Shown piece after piece: positions 9,480 through 18,788 of a stretch of 50,348 nt of DNA. Position 1 is the first letter of the stretch. Each line of letters begins with the position of its first letter. The notes beneath the pieces were generated by a model, which ran no database searches, had not been told where the DNA came from, and saw only the letters and a list, made by a program, of their open reading frames with translations. The stretch spans positions 1-50,348 of the forward strand of contig CAMYKW010000034.1 in the NCBI GenBank assembly GCA_947259175.1. Direction: 5' to 3'. This DNA is from an uncultured Gammaproteobacteria bacterium (GTDB lineage Bacteria > Pseudomonadota > Gammaproteobacteria > Arenicellales > JAANXG01). Made by a program: the position numbers and the translations under genes.

Positions 9480-10514
9480 ATGCCGGTCCCGTTCTGCTCG
9501 GATATGCATCCGGTAAGTATCAATCGCCCGCTGCGTTGGTTTGTGGTCGCTTGCGTGCTGTTTCTGTTGACAGTGAACGCCCGCGCGGACGAACCCATCC
9601 TGATCCGTTTCTCCCACGTCACCAGCGAGGCCACCCCGAAGGGACACGGCGCGGCGCTGTTCAAGAAAACGGTGGAGGAGCGGCTGGCTGGAAAAGTGCG
9701 CGTCGAGATCTATCCCCGCGCCTTGAAATACAACGATGACCAGGCGCTGCTCGCCCTGCTGTTCGGCGATATCGAATTGGCGGCGCCTTCGTTTGCCAAA
9801 TTCCGAAGTTTTTCCAGGCAAATTCAGGTCTTCGACCTGCCGTTCTTGTTTTCGGACGTCGATGCGGTAAAACGTTTTCAGCGCAGCGAAGCCGGCGTCG
9901 AGCTGCTCGATTCCATGCTGTCGCACGGCATCAAGGGGTTGGCCTACTGGGACAACGGGATGCGCGTGATGTCCGCCAACCGTCCCTTACGGAAGCCGCA
10001 AGACTTCAAACGCCTGCGGTTTCGCATTGAGCCGTCGGCGGTGATGCAGGCCCAGTACCGGGCGCTGGGCGCGGCGACCGTGCCGATGCCGTTCAAGCAG
10101 GTCAGGGAGGCTTTAAAAATGGGCTTGGTGACCGGCCAGGAGAACGCCTGGTCCAACATACGCTCCAAGGGCTTTCACGATTTTCACAGGTACTTCACCG
10201 AAGCTGGGCACAGTTTTCTCGGTTACATGTTGGTCACCAACGCGGACTTTTGGGCCAAGCTGCCCGATCAAGTTCGTACAGAACTGGAGAACATCATCCA
10301 GGAAGTGACCGCGGAGGTGAACAAAAATGCCCGCGACAAGGCCAAGGCGGATCGCCAGCGGGTCATCGATTCTAAAAAGGCGGACGTGATCACCTTGACC
10401 GACGCCGAACTCGAGGAGTGGCGCACGTTGCTCACACCAATCTGGAAGAAGTTTGAATCGCAGATCGGAACGGAGATCCTGGAACAGGCGACACTCGCCA
10501 ACCAGGCTCGTTAA
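9480..10514 (+). CDS. Second TRAP substrate-binding protein (DctP paralogue)
   Basis: The 344-residue protein has the DctP fold (PILIRFSHVTSEATPKGHGA, FDLPFLFSDVD, LRFRIEPSAVMQAQY, GQENAWSNI) behind a signal peptide cleaved near NARA-DE. It resembles the first DctP of this operon but is clearly diverged, so it may bind a different or overlapping set of acids. The ATG at 9480 abuts the dctM stop with no gap. A second in-frame ATG at 9504 (MHPVS...) is closer to the hydrophobic core and equally possible. The conserved arginine and the QENAWSN segment suggest a working carboxylate site. Confidence 0.88.
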   Translation: MPVPFCSDMHPVSINRPLRWFVVACVLFLLTVNARADEPILIRFSHVTSEATPKGHGAALFKKTVEERLAGKVRVEIYPRALKYNDDQALLALLFGDIELAAPSFAKFRSFSRQIQVFDLPFLFSDVDAVKRFQRSEAGVELLDSMLSHGIKGLAYWDNGMRVMSANRPLRKPQDFKRLRFRIEPSAVMQAQYRALGAATVPMPFKQVREALKMGLVTGQENAWSNIRSKGFHDFHRYFTEAGHSFLGYMLVTNADFWAKLPDQVRTELENIIQEVTAEVNKNARDKAKADRQRVIDSKKADVITLTDAELEEWRTLLTPIWKKFESQIGTEILEQATLANQAR

Positions 10515-10524
10515 CGCAACCAAA

Positions 10525-10541
10525 CCTCACGATCCGTGAGG
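10525..10541. other. Short perfect hairpin between dctP2 and malic enzyme
   Basis: CCTCACG-ATC-CGTGAGG forms a 7-bp perfect stem with a 3-base loop, 10 bases after the dctP2 stop. No T-run follows, so it is not a standard intrinsic terminator. It may stabilise or process the operon mRNA. Confidence 0.4.
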
Positions 10542-10555
10542 GCAGACAAACAATA

Positions 10556-10605
10556 ATGTCAGACAAGCTCACAGATGCGGCGCTGGCCTATCATCCACCA
10601 AACCG
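10556..10605 (+). pseudogene. maeB: Displaced N-terminal start of the malic enzyme
   Basis: ATG at 10556 opens MSDKLTDAALAYH, which is the expected N-terminus of MaeB-type malic enzymes. It is in a different frame from the rest of the gene and stops at a TGA about 20 residues later. In E. coli MaeB, 12 residues (including PVPGK) separate the equivalent His from the Thr-Lys-Pro motif. Here only two bases (10595-10596) separate the His codon from ACC-AAA-CCG, which continues in the main frame. A net loss of ~34 bases explains both the missing residues and the frame change. Confidence 0.75.
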
Positions 10606-12807
10606 ATGGCGACGCAGCATGACTTGACGCTCGCCTATTCACCCGGCGTCGCCGCTGCATGCGAGGAAGTCGCCAGAGACCCGCAGCAGGCGGCAACTCT
10701 CACCGCCCGCGGCAACCTGGTAGCGGTGGTCACCAACGGCACCGCGGTGCTGGGGCTCGGCAGCATCGGCGCGTTGGCGGCGAAACCGGTCATGGAGGGC
10801 AAGGCGGTGCTGTTCAAGAAATTTTCCGGTCTCGACGTGTTCGATATCGAAATCGAAGAACGCGACCCCGGCAAATTCATCGACATCGTCGCCGGATTGG
10901 AGGCTACATTCGGCGCCATCAACCTCGAAGATATCAAGGCGCCGGAATGCTTTCACATCGAGGAGGCGCTGCGCAAAAGGATGCGCATCCCGGTGTTTCA
11001 TGACGATCAACACGGCACCGCAATCATCGTCAGCGCGGCGATCAGAAGCGGACTCAAAGTCGTGGAGAAGGACATCGCACAAGTGAAGCTGGTCGCCTCC
11101 GGCGCCGGCGCCGCCGCCCTCGCGTGCCTCGACCTGCTGGTGAAGATCGGCCTGCCGCGGGAAAACGTCACCGTGGTCGATATCGACGGCGTGGTGTACC
11201 GCGGGCGCACCGCGTCCATGGATCCGTACAAGGAACGCTATGCCCAGGATACCCAGGCGCGCACCCTGGGCGAGGTCATCGCCGGTGCGGATATCTTTCT
11301 GGGGCTGTCGGCGCCCAGGGTGCTGCGTCCCGAGTACCTGGAGAAGATGGCCGACAAACCAATCATCATGGCGCTGGCCAATCCGGTGCCGGAGATCATG
11401 CCGGACGACGCCCGCGCGGTGCGCCCCGACGCGGTGATCGCCACCGGGCGGTCGGATTATCCCAACCAGGTGAACAATGTATTGTGCTTCCCGTTCATTT
11501 TCCGCGGCGCGCTGGACGTCGGTGCGACGTGTATCAACGAGGAGATGAAGATCGCTTGCGTCAACGCACTGTCGGAGCTGGCCATGGCCGAGCCCTCCGA
11601 CGTGGTAAAGACCGCCTACGCGGGACAACCGCTGACCTTCGGTCCCGACTATCTGATCCCCAAACCCTTCGACCCGCGGTTGATCACCGTGGTGGCGCCG
11701 GCGGTCGCCAAGGCGGCGATGGACTCGGGCGTGGCAACACGACCGATCACCGACTTCAAACACTACTGCGACGACCTCAGCCATTACGTATTCAAGTCCA
11801 GCGCGGTGATGGAGCCCATCTTCGAACGCGCCCGGGAACAGCCGATGCGCATTTGCTACGCCGAAGGCGAGGAAGAGCGCGTACTGCAGGCCGCCCAGCA
11901 GGTGGTCGATGCCGGCCTCGCCCACCCCATCCTGATCGGCCGCGAGGACGTAATCGAGGCGCAGTTGCGGGAACTCGGCCTGCGTATCCGGCCGGGCCGG
12001 GACTTCGAACTCGTCAACCCACAGACCGATCCGCGCTTCGACACCTACGGGCACGAATACTTCAAGATCATGGGGCGCCGGGGCGTGACACCGGCGCGTG
12101 CGCAACATCTGCTGCGCAGCCGCAGCAGCACCTTCGCCGCGCTGATGGTCCGTTGCGGCGACGCCGACGGCATGCTGTGCGGCACGGTCGGCGCCTTTCA
12201 CAAACACCTGGAACGCGTGGACGACATCATCGGCAAGGCGCCCGGCGTGCATGATTATTCGACCCTGGTCGCCTTGATACTCCCGGGGGGCACGTATTTC
12301 ATCTGCGACACCCATGTGACTGACGAGCCCAGCGCCGAAGACCTGGCGGAGATGACGCTGTTGTCGGCCCAGGAGGTGCGGCGTTTCGGCATCGTCCCCA
12401 AGGTGGCCCTGGTGTCGCATTCCAACTTCGGCAACCGCGACACGCCATCGGCGCGCAAGATGCAGCAGGCGCTGGCCATACTGCGCGAACGCGCCCCGGA
12501 ACTCGAAGTCGACGGGGAAATGCATGCCGAAGCGGCGGTGAACGCCGAGATTCGCAACCTCACGTTTCCCGATTCGCGTATTTCGGGATCCGCCAATCTA
12601 TTGGTGATGCCGAACGTGGACGCCGCGCATATCTCCTACACCCTGCTCAAGGTCCTGGGCGGCGGGGTTTCCGTGGGCCCGATACTGGTCGGGCCGTCCA
12701 AACCGGCCCATGTGGTCACCCAGACCATTACCGTGCGCGGCCTGATCAATATGACCGCGATGACCAGCGTGGAGGCGCAGATTCAAACCGCGGAGGGGAA
12801 ATCCTAG
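10606..12807 (+). CDS. maeB: NADP-type malic enzyme fused to phosphotransacetylase domain (N-terminus frame-displaced)
   Basis: The open frame of 733 residues begins at [19 protein letters not shown], which is internal in the family. Residues ~1-385 are the malic enzyme: the Tyr of AYSPGV, the catalytic Lys region [18 protein letters not shown], metal ligands in FHDDQHGTA, the Rossmann motif [16 protein letters not shown], and [17 protein letters not shown]. Residues ~400-733 are the phosphate acetyltransferase-like domain usual in MaeB. The enzyme decarboxylates malate to pyruvate with NAD(P)H formation. It sits between C4-acid uptake and a 2-oxoacid oxidoreductase. The ATG at 10606 has no ribosome-binding site, and the true N-terminus lies in another frame at 10556, so either the gene is damaged or the assembly has lost ~34 bases. 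Confidence 0.9.
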   Translation: MATQHDLTLAYSPGVAAACEEVARDPQQAATLTARGNLVAVVTNGTAVLGLGSIGALAAKPVMEGKAVLFKKFSGLDVFDIEIEERDPGKFIDIVAGLEATFGAINLEDIKAPECFHIEEALRKRMRIPVFHDDQHGTAIIVSAAIRSGLKVVEKDIAQVKLVASGAGAAALACLDLLVKIGLPRENVTVVDIDGVVYRGRTASMDPYKERYAQDTQARTLGEVIAGADIFLGLSAPRVLRPEYLEKMADKPIIMALANPVPEIMPDDARAVRPDAVIATGRSDYPNQVNNVLCFPFIFRGALDVGATCINEEMKIACVNALSELAMAEPSDVVKTAYAGQPLTFGPDYLIPKPFDPRLITVVAPAVAKAAMDSGVATRPITDFKHYCDDLSHYVFKSSAVMEPIFERAREQPMRICYAEGEEERVLQAAQQVVDAGLAHPILIGREDVIEAQLRELGLRIRPGRDFELVNPQTDPRFDTYGHEYFKIMGRRGVTPARAQHLLRSRSSTFAALMVRCGDADGMLCGTVGAFHKHLERVDDIIGKAPGVHDYSTLVALILPGGTYFICDTHVTDEPSAEDLAEMTLLSAQEVRRFGIVPKVALVSHSNFGNRDTPSARKMQQALAILRERAPELEVDGEMHAEAAVNAEIRNLTFPDSRISGSANLLVMPNVDAAHISYTLLKVLGGGVSVGPILVGPSKPAHVVTQTITVRGLINMTAMTSVEAQIQTAEGKS

Positions 12808-12992
12808 ATGGCGCCCACCACTGCCTCAGCGGGGAAGAGCAACACAAACATCCACTTGGCAGCTTTGGATCTCGATTGCGTTGGGCCGTCGACCTGTCCG
12901 CGACGATGGAATTGAACACCGAGACGGGTACCGCCGGCCCCCCAACAACGGGCATCGCCGGCTGTGACCGATAGATAGAAGAGGAGACAACC

Positions 12993-13553
12993 ATGTTTCA
13001 AGTCCGTATCCACGGCCGCGGAGGCCAGGGGGTGGTGTCCGCCGCCGAGATGCTGTCCATCGCGGCCTTCGAAGAGGGCAAGCACTCCCAGGCGGTCCCC
13101 AGTTTCGGCTCGGAACGCATGGGTGCGCCGGTGGTAGCCTACGTTCGAATCGACGATAAGGAAATTGAATTGCGGGAACCGGTGCTGGAACCCGACCTGT
13201 TGATCGTGCAGGACCCAACCTTGTTCGCCGCCATAGACGTGTTTGCCGGGCTGCGCGACGACGGATACGTGCTGGTGAACACCAGCAAGACCCCGCAGCA
13301 GCTGGGTATAGCGGATGCCACCAATCAGCTGCCGGACGGCCACGTGGCCGCAGTTCCGGCGACCGAGTTGGCGATGCACCACTTGAAGCGTCCGACGCCC
13401 AACACCGTGTTGCTGGGGGCGTTCGCGGCGATGAGCGATATCGTCAAACTGGAGTCGGTGTTCAAAGCCATCCAGAAAAAATTTCCCGGCAAGATCGGCG
13501 AGATGAATGTCGCCGCGGCCCAGGCGGCCTATGACACCGCCACTGCAAGCTGA
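12993..13553 (+). CDS. porG: 2-oxoacid:ferredoxin oxidoreductase, gamma subunit
   Basis: The 186-residue protein begins FQVRIHGRGGQGVVSAAEML, the diagnostic gamma-subunit motif of pyruvate/2-oxoacid:ferredoxin oxidoreductases, followed by QAVPSFGSERMGAPVVAYVRI. It forms the core enzyme with the alpha and beta subunits, which oxidatively decarboxylates a 2-oxoacid with CoA. A strong GAGGAG lies ~8 bp before the ATG. It is the first gene of a four-gene operon. The 185-bp gap after the malic enzyme holds no clear gene. Position after malic enzyme makes pyruvate the likely substrate, but subunit sequence alone does not fix specificity. Confidence 0.9.
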   Translation: MFQVRIHGRGGQGVVSAAEMLSIAAFEEGKHSQAVPSFGSERMGAPVVAYVRIDDKEIELREPVLEPDLLIVQDPTLFAAIDVFAGLRDDGYVLVNTSKTPQQLGIADATNQLPDGHVAAVPATELAMHHLKRPTPNTVLLGAFAAMSDIVKLESVFKAIQKKFPGKIGEMNVAAAQAAYDTATAS

Positions 13554-13574
13554 ATTCCTTAGGAGGACCCTGTC

Positions 13575-14837
13575 ATGCTGAAACAAATAGAAGGCTCTCA
13601 TGCGGTGGCTGAAGCCGTTGCGCTGTGCCGGCCGGAGGTGATATCCGCCTATCCGATAACGCCGCAGACCCACATCGTGGAGGATCTGGGTTCGATGGTG
13701 AAGTCGGGGGAGATTGCGAACTGCGAATTCCTGTTGGTGGAATCGGAGTTCGGGGCGCTCAGCGCCTGCATAGGCTCCTCGGCGGCCGGCGCGCGGAGCT
13801 ACACCGCGACCTCCAGTCAGGGCATGCTGTTCATGATGGAGGCGGTCTACAACGCATCGGGCATGGGTTTACCCATTGTGATGACCGTGGGCAACCGCGC
13901 TATTGGCGCGCCGATCAATATCTGGAACGATTGGGGCGATTCGATGTCGGCACGCGACGCCGGTTGGATTCAGTTGTTCGTCGAGAGCAATCAGCAGGCG
14001 GTGGACGTGCACATCCAGGCGTTCCGCCTGGCGGAACAGCTGAGCCTCCCGGTGATGGTGTGCATGGACGGATTCGTTCTCACGCACTCATACAGCCAAG
14101 TCGACATACCGGATCAGAAACAGGTGGACGCCTTTCTGCCAACTTTCGAACCGCGCCAGCTCCTCGACCCCGCGTCACCGGTTTCCATGGGCGCCATGGT
14201 AGGCCCGGATGCGTTCACCGAAGTGCGATATCTCGCGCATCACAAACAGATGGAGGCGTTGGAACTGATACCGGAACAGGCGGCCGAGTTCGAAACGCTT
14301 TTCGGGCGCGACTCCGGCGGATTGGTCAAGAGCTTCGACTGTGAAGGCGCTGAGACGGTGGTCGTCACCATGGGCTCGGTCATCGGCACGATGAAGCACG
14401 TCCTCGCTGAGATGCGCGATGAAGGCATCTCCATAGGCGCGCTCACGGTCCGTTCCTTCCGCCCGTTCCCCAAAGAGACCTTGCGCGATCTGCTCAAAGA
14501 CGCCAAACGGGTGATCGTATTCGAGAAATGCCTCGCCGTGGGCATGGGCGGAATCCTGGCGATGAACCTGCGCATGGCGCTGAAGGATTTTCCTATTCGC
14601 GTGCATTCTGCGATCGGCGGGCTGGGGGGACGACCGCGACCGATCACCCGCGCGAATCTGCGGCGCATGTTCGAGAAAGGAATCCGGGATGAAATGGAGG
14701 AACCACACTTCCATGACATCCACATGGACATTGTCGAGCGTGAACTCGAACGCGAACAGGCGCAGCGCCGCTCCGGTTCGATCGCCGAGAATATTCTTCA
14801 AGACGTCGGCGTCGTTGCCGCGGCTAAAACCATATAG
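13575..14837 (+). CDS. porA: 2-oxoacid:ferredoxin oxidoreductase, alpha subunit
   Basis: This 420-residue alpha subunit opens with IEGSHAVAEAVALCRPEVIS followed by AYPITPQTHIVEDLG, the conserved TPP-enzyme pyrimidine-domain start of pyruvate:ferredoxin oxidoreductases. It continues with ATSSQGMLFMMEAVYNASGM and the C-terminal transketolase-like domain (GAETVVVTMGSVIGTMKHVL, VRSFRPFPKE, GGLGGRPRPITRANL). It supplies half of the active site, with TPP held at the interface with the beta subunit. AGGAGG lies 10-15 bp before the ATG, and the gene follows porG by 21 bp. Specificity for pyruvate rather than another 2-oxoacid is inferred from context. Confidence 0.92.
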   Translation: MLKQIEGSHAVAEAVALCRPEVISAYPITPQTHIVEDLGSMVKSGEIANCEFLLVESEFGALSACIGSSAAGARSYTATSSQGMLFMMEAVYNASGMGLPIVMTVGNRAIGAPINIWNDWGDSMSARDAGWIQLFVESNQQAVDVHIQAFRLAEQLSLPVMVCMDGFVLTHSYSQVDIPDQKQVDAFLPTFEPRQLLDPASPVSMGAMVGPDAFTEVRYLAHHKQMEALELIPEQAAEFETLFGRDSGGLVKSFDCEGAETVVVTMGSVIGTMKHVLAEMRDEGISIGALTVRSFRPFPKETLRDLLKDAKRVIVFEKCLAVGMGGILAMNLRMALKDFPIRVHSAIGGLGGRPRPITRANLRRMFEKGIRDEMEEPHFHDIHMDIVERELEREQAQRRSGSIAENILQDVGVVAAAKTI

Positions 14838-14849
14838 CAGGAGCGCACC

Positions 14850-15869
14850 ATGCCTCAGATTCCCGAATCACACCAAAAAGTCAGGTTCTACCAGACCGGC
14901 ACACTGACGGTCGGCAACCGGCTGCTGGATGCCGAACACCGATCGGTCCAGGGCACCATGGACCGTTCCAATTCACTGGATTCCGGACACCGCGCGTGCC
15001 AGGGATGCGGTGAGGCCCTGGGGGCCCGGTTCGCCATCGATGCCGCGATGCGCGCGACAAAGAATCAACTCATCGCCGCGAACGCCACCGGCTGCCTGGA
15101 GGTGTTCACCACCCCGTACCCCGAGACTGCGTGGTCGATACCCTGGATTCACTCGCTGTTCGGCAACGCCGCCGCAGTGGGCGCCGGGATTGCCGCGGCG
15201 TTGAAGGCCAAGGGTCGCGACGACGTGCGCGTCATCGCCCAGGGCGGTGACGGCGGCACTACCGACATCGGCTTTGGTTGCCTGTCCGGCATGTTCGATC
15301 GCAACGACGACGTGCTCTACATCTGTTACAACAACGAGGCTTATATGAACACCGGCGTGCAGCGTTCCAGCGCCACCCCCGGGGGGGCGCGCACCGCTAC
15401 CACCATGCCGGTGGGAAAAGATCCGGGCAACGCGTTCAACACCGGAAAGAGCGTGCCCCTGGTGGCCATGGCCCATCTGATCCCCTACGTCGCGACGGCG
15501 TCGGTGCACGATCTACACGACTTGGAGCATAAGGTCTCCAAGGCCATGGGTATCCACGGCGCGCGGTACATTGAAATTTTCGTACCGTGCCCCCTGGGCT
15601 GGGGATCAAAACCAAGCGATACGGTGAAGATCGCGCGCCTTGCGGTGGAATGCGGCCTGTATCCGCTGATCGAAGCGGAGCACGGCGAGCTCACCGGCGT
15701 GACCAAGATACGACAGCACGTGCCGGTCGGTGAGTATTTGAAGCTGCAGCGGCGATTCGCCCACGTATTGAAACCGGGAAACGCCCATCAGCTCGAACAA
15801 CTCCAGGCGATCGCCGATCGCAACATCAAAAAGTTCAGCCTCATCGACGAAAAAGGAGGCCAGGAATGA
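14850..15869 (+). CDS. porB: 2-oxoacid:ferredoxin oxidoreductase, beta subunit
   Basis: The 339-residue beta subunit carries GHRACQGCGEALGARF (iron-sulfur ligand cysteines), a later single cysteine in NATGCLEVFTTPYP, the TPP-Mg motif GGDGGTTDIGFG ending in CYNNEAY, and MNTGVQRSSATPGGA, all typical of PFOR/VOR-type beta chains. It binds TPP and a [4Fe-4S] cluster. A ~45-residue N-terminal extension precedes the conserved part. CAGGAG lies just before the ATG, 12 bp after porA. Its stop overlaps the next gene's start as ATGA, so the flavoprotein is translationally coupled to it. Confidence 0.92.
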   Translation: MPQIPESHQKVRFYQTGTLTVGNRLLDAEHRSVQGTMDRSNSLDSGHRACQGCGEALGARFAIDAAMRATKNQLIAANATGCLEVFTTPYPETAWSIPWIHSLFGNAAAVGAGIAAALKAKGRDDVRVIAQGGDGGTTDIGFGCLSGMFDRNDDVLYICYNNEAYMNTGVQRSSATPGGARTATTMPVGKDPGNAFNTGKSVPLVAMAHLIPYVATASVHDLHDLEHKVSKAMGIHGARYIEIFVPCPLGWGSKPSDTVKIARLAVECGLYPLIEAEHGELTGVTKIRQHVPVGEYLKLQRRFAHVLKPGNAHQLEQLQAIADRNIKKFSLIDEKGGQE

Positions 15870-17488
15870 AAACCCCGTTCGCGATTACGCTGGACGTCGG
15901 CAGCAGCCTGTTGAACAAGACCGGCTCCTGGCGCAACGAGCGTCCGGTATATCTGGACCGATTACCGCCGTGCAATCATGCGTGCCCCGCCGGCGAGAAC
16001 ATCCAGCAATGGTTGTATCTCACCGAGGAAGGCCGTTACGAAGAGGCGTGGCGGCAGATCATGGATGACAATCCGTTTCCGGCGGTGATGGGACGGGTTT
16101 GTTATCACCCCTGTGAAACCCACTGCAACCGCGGCCAGCTGGATGAAGCCGTGGGCATCAATGCGGTTGAGCGGTTTCTCGGCGACCAGGCCCTGATCAA
16201 CGAGTGGCAGGTTGAGGCCGGCGCGCCAACCGGGAAACGGGTGATGATCGTCGGCGCCGGCCCCAGCGGACTGACGGCCGCGTATCACCTGCGTCGCATC
16301 GGCCATGCGGTGACGGTGTACGACGCCTCGCCCCAGGCCGGTGGCATGGTGCGTTACGGCATACCCAAATACCGCATGCCGCGAGAAAAACTTCGCGCCG
16401 AGGTCGCGCGCATTGAACGGATGGGCGCTGAGCTGCAACTCAATACCCGTATCGACGATGTGGTCGCCGCACGGGATGAGGGTAAATTCGATGCCGTATT
16501 CCTGTCGATCGGCGCGCAATTGCCCAAGCGCGTGGACATCGAAGTGAACGGTGAACTGCCGGTGCTCGACGCGGTGTCCGTGCTGCGCAACACCGAGCTC
16601 GAGGAACCTACCGGAATGCGCGGCCACGTGGTGGTGTATGGCGGCGGTAACACCGCGATGGACGTCGCGCGCTCGGGGGTCCGGCTCGGCGCCAAGAGCG
16701 TGACCGCGGTGGTGTTCGAAGCTCGGGAACACATGCCGGCGCATGAATTCGAGGTCAAAGAGGCTCGTGAAGAGGGCGTGGAGCTGGTCTGCCTGCGCGC
16801 AATCCGTGAAGTGAACGGCGAACAGGTCACCCTGGAAAAGATGGTGCCCAGCGAAGGTCGCTGGCCCCAGCCCACCGGCCAGTTCGAGACCATTAGCGCG
16901 GATGTCGTGGTGCAGGCCCTCGGGCAGAACGTGGACACCGGGCTGGCCGAGGCCATATCCGGCATCAAGGTCGCCGAGGGCGCGGTGCAGGTCGGCACCG
17001 ATATGCAGACCGGTTCACCCGGCATCTTTGCCGGGGGTGACATGATCCCCTCGGAGCGTACGGTGACCACGTCAATCGGTCACGCCAAGAAGGCCGCGCG
17101 CCACATCGATGCTTATCTACGCGGCGTCAGTTATTCGCCTGCGGAGAAGCACGAGGTGGTCAGCCATGACATGCTCAACACCTGGTATTACTCCGACGCA
17201 CCGCGCACCGTCCGCCCGATGCTCAGCGTAATGCGGCGGCAGTCCGGTTTCGCTGAGATCGTCGGTAATATCGACCAGGAGAATGCCACCTTCGAGGCCC
17301 GTCGCTGCATGTCGTGCGGTAATTGCTTCGAGTGTGATAATTGCTATGGCGTGTGTCCTGATAATGCGGTGAAAAAACTCGGACCCGGCAATCGCTTCGA
17401 GTTCAAGTACGATTACTGTAAAGGCTGCGGCTTGTGCGCGTCCGAGTGCCCCTGCGGCGCGATCAAGATGATCCCCGAAGAGATCTGA
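15866..17488 (+). CDS. GltD-like NAD(P)H/FAD oxidoreductase fused to a ferredoxin domain
   Basis: This 540-residue protein has an N-terminal iron-sulfur region with Cys36, Cys40, Cys79, Cys83 and Cys87 (PPCNHACPAG, CYHPCETHC). An FAD-binding Rossmann motif follows (VMIVGAGPSGLTAAYHL, ~125-140), then an NAD(P)-binding motif (VVYGGGNTAMDVARSG, ~255-270) and IFAGGDM for FAD closure. The last ~75 residues form a two-cluster ferredoxin-like domain (CMSCGNCFECDNCYGVCP and CKGCGLCASECPCG) that replaces the separate delta subunit of Por enzymes. It probably passes electrons from the 2-oxoacid oxidoreductase to NAD(P)+. Similar flavoproteins accompany 2-oxoglutarate and phenylglyoxylate oxidoreductases in denitrifying Betaproteobacteria and DsrL in sulfur oxidisers. 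The direction of electron flow is inferred. Confidence 0.85.
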   Translation: MKTPFAITLDVGSSLLNKTGSWRNERPVYLDRLPPCNHACPAGENIQQWLYLTEEGRYEEAWRQIMDDNPFPAVMGRVCYHPCETHCNRGQLDEAVGINAVERFLGDQALINEWQVEAGAPTGKRVMIVGAGPSGLTAAYHLRRIGHAVTVYDASPQAGGMVRYGIPKYRMPREKLRAEVARIERMGAELQLNTRIDDVVAARDEGKFDAVFLSIGAQLPKRVDIEVNGELPVLDAVSVLRNTELEEPTGMRGHVVVYGGGNTAMDVARSGVRLGAKSVTAVVFEAREHMPAHEFEVKEAREEGVELVCLRAIREVNGEQVTLEKMVPSEGRWPQPTGQFETISADVVVQALGQNVDTGLAEAISGIKVAEGAVQVGTDMQTGSPGIFAGGDMIPSERTVTTSIGHAKKAARHIDAYLRGVSYSPAEKHEVVSHDMLNTWYYSDAPRTVRPMLSVMRRQSGFAEIVGNIDQENATFEARRCMSCGNCFECDNCYGVCPDNAVKKLGPGNRFEFKYDYCKGCGLCASECPCGAIKMIPEEI

Positions 17489-17520
17489 TCGGTTCGACGC
17501 TGCGGGCCACCAAGCCGGTT

Positions 17521-17586
17521 TGGTGCCGGGCCGAACCACGGGAGAATTCCCGGGACACGCCGTGAATACCTCCCTGTAGGCTGGGT
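17521..17586 (-). repeat. Intergenic repeat family A, partial copy 1
   Basis: On the minus strand this stretch reads AGCCTACAGGGAGGTATTCA followed by CGGCGTGTCCCGGG. It aligns with the copies at 34171-34313 and 46255-46364. The left inverted-repeat arm is missing, so this is a half element. It sits between two convergent genes. Just left of it, GGTTCG (17491-17496) pairs with CGAACC and CACCAA with TTGGTG, so the spot can form hairpins and may act as a two-way terminator. Confidence 0.65.
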
Positions 17587-18788
17587 TAACCGGACTGCTG
17601 GCGCAGCCGGTTAAATTCGCTTGCGGACCTCGAGACGCAGTCTTCTATAGACATGCCGCGCAGGTAGTTTCCCGTTACCAGCACGCGTTTGCCGGCTAGC
17701 AGGCTGTCGATCCGGTCAACATGGTCCCCATGGCCGATGCGGAAGGTCGGCAGGATATTTCGCCTGGTGGCCACCAGCTCCAGATCACCAGCTGATATCT
17801 GCAGCACCTGTGCGATCCGTTCGAGCTTGGCATCCAGCTCGATCTGATCGCCCTTGAAATGGAAAGTAAATCCCCGGTACTCGTCGTCGGGGACCGTATC
17901 CCGGGACACCACCGAATGAAAGCTGTCGCGCACGGCGACAATACCGGCGACTTTTTCCACGGGAACCACTTGCTTGGCGACCGCGACGCCTACCGATTCG
18001 ACGGCAGCGCCTCCGATCCGAGCCAACTCGTCGGCAAGCTCCGGGTACACCGGACGCAGCAAGCCGGCGCTCACCTCGGGGGCGGTGGCCAATGCAATAT
18101 GATCGCTGATGTATCGATCTCCGTTTGCGATGGTAACTTCGAAACACTGCTCCTTGGCCTCGATCTGAACCGCGTCACTCCCGGTAACCGTTTCAATTCC
18201 CGGCGCGGTGGCGATGGCGTCGGTCACGGATTGCAGCCCGTTCGGCAGGGTAAAACTTTTCAACACGTCTTTACGCCGCGCGCGCCGTTTGAACATGATG
18301 TCCGCCGGAAAATCGTCCGCTGGTTGCGAAGGCACGGCGGAGAATAGATGCGTGAAGATCTTGTCGTAGTTTCTTCTGCCGACGATCTTCGAGTAATAAG
18401 ACTTGACGCTCTGCCCCCGCTTGTTCAGGAAAAATAAGCGCGGAACCGATACCAGTAACTCCGGAAAGTTCAGCTGGGAAGGAATCGACTTGAGACGGTC
18501 GTCGACCAACATACGATACGGCGCCTTCTCACGCCGCATGAGCTTGTCGAGCATGCCCAGGGCTTCGATGATCTCGAGAAACCCGGCGTACGAGTTATAG
18601 CAAGTGTGGGCCCCCAGTTCGACCCAAAAGGGTCGTGTGCCGGCCGCGAATTGATGGGTATGCACCGCACCCCCAACGCGCTCGGTTTTTTCCACTACCA
18701 AGGTCTTTAGTCCGGCGGCGGCTGAATGATGAGCAAGGCTCAGTCCGCTTATCCCGGCGCCGATAACTACGATGTCGTATTGGCTCAT
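17586..18788 (-). CDS. FAD-dependent amine-oxidase / protoporphyrinogen-oxidase-like protein
   Basis: The 400-residue protein starts with a dinucleotide-binding motif (YDIVVIGAGISGLSLAHHSA) and the second FAD contact VVEKTERVGGAVHTHQ. Near the C-terminus KRVLVTGNYLRGMSIEDCV is the typical closing FAD motif. The overall layout matches the HemY/UDP-galactopyranose-mutase/amine-oxidase superfamily. Haem biosynthesis is possible, since three c-type cytochromes follow, but FAD amine-oxidase folds are widespread and the substrate cannot be read from sequence. No signal peptide is visible. The gene converges with the oxidoreductase operon across a repeat element. Confidence 0.7.
   Translation of the reverse strand: MSQYDIVVIGAGISGLSLAHHSAAAGLKTLVVEKTERVGGAVHTHQFAAGTRPFWVELGAHTCYNSYAGFLEIIEALGMLDKLMRREKAPYRMLVDDRLKSIPSQLNFPELLVSVPRLFFLNKRGQSVKSYYSKIVGRRNYDKIFTHLFSAVPSQPADDFPADIMFKRRARRKDVLKSFTLPNGLQSVTDAIATAPGIETVTGSDAVQIEAKEQCFEVTIANGDRYISDHIALATAPEVSAGLLRPVYPELADELARIGGAAVESVGVAVAKQVVPVEKVAGIVAVRDSFHSVVSRDTVPDDEYRGFTFHFKGDQIELDAKLERIAQVLQISAGDLELVATRRNILPTFRIGHGDHVDRIDSLLAGKRVLVTGNYLRGMSIEDCVSRSASEFNRLRQQSG

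Noticed and set aside
10639-12525. A 628-residue open frame on the minus strand
   Set aside because: It lies wholly antisense to the well-conserved malic enzyme/phosphotransacetylase gene and is His/Arg/Gly-rich, as expected for a shadow frame in GC-rich DNA.
12808-12912. A 34-codon open frame directly after the malic enzyme stop
   Set aside because: No ribosome-binding site or recognisable sequence; probably chance in the 185-bp gap before porG.
17489-17520. A standard intrinsic terminator after the oxidoreductase operon
   Set aside because: Stem-forming segments exist (GGTTCG/CGAACC) but no U-run follows; the structure is better described with repeat family A.
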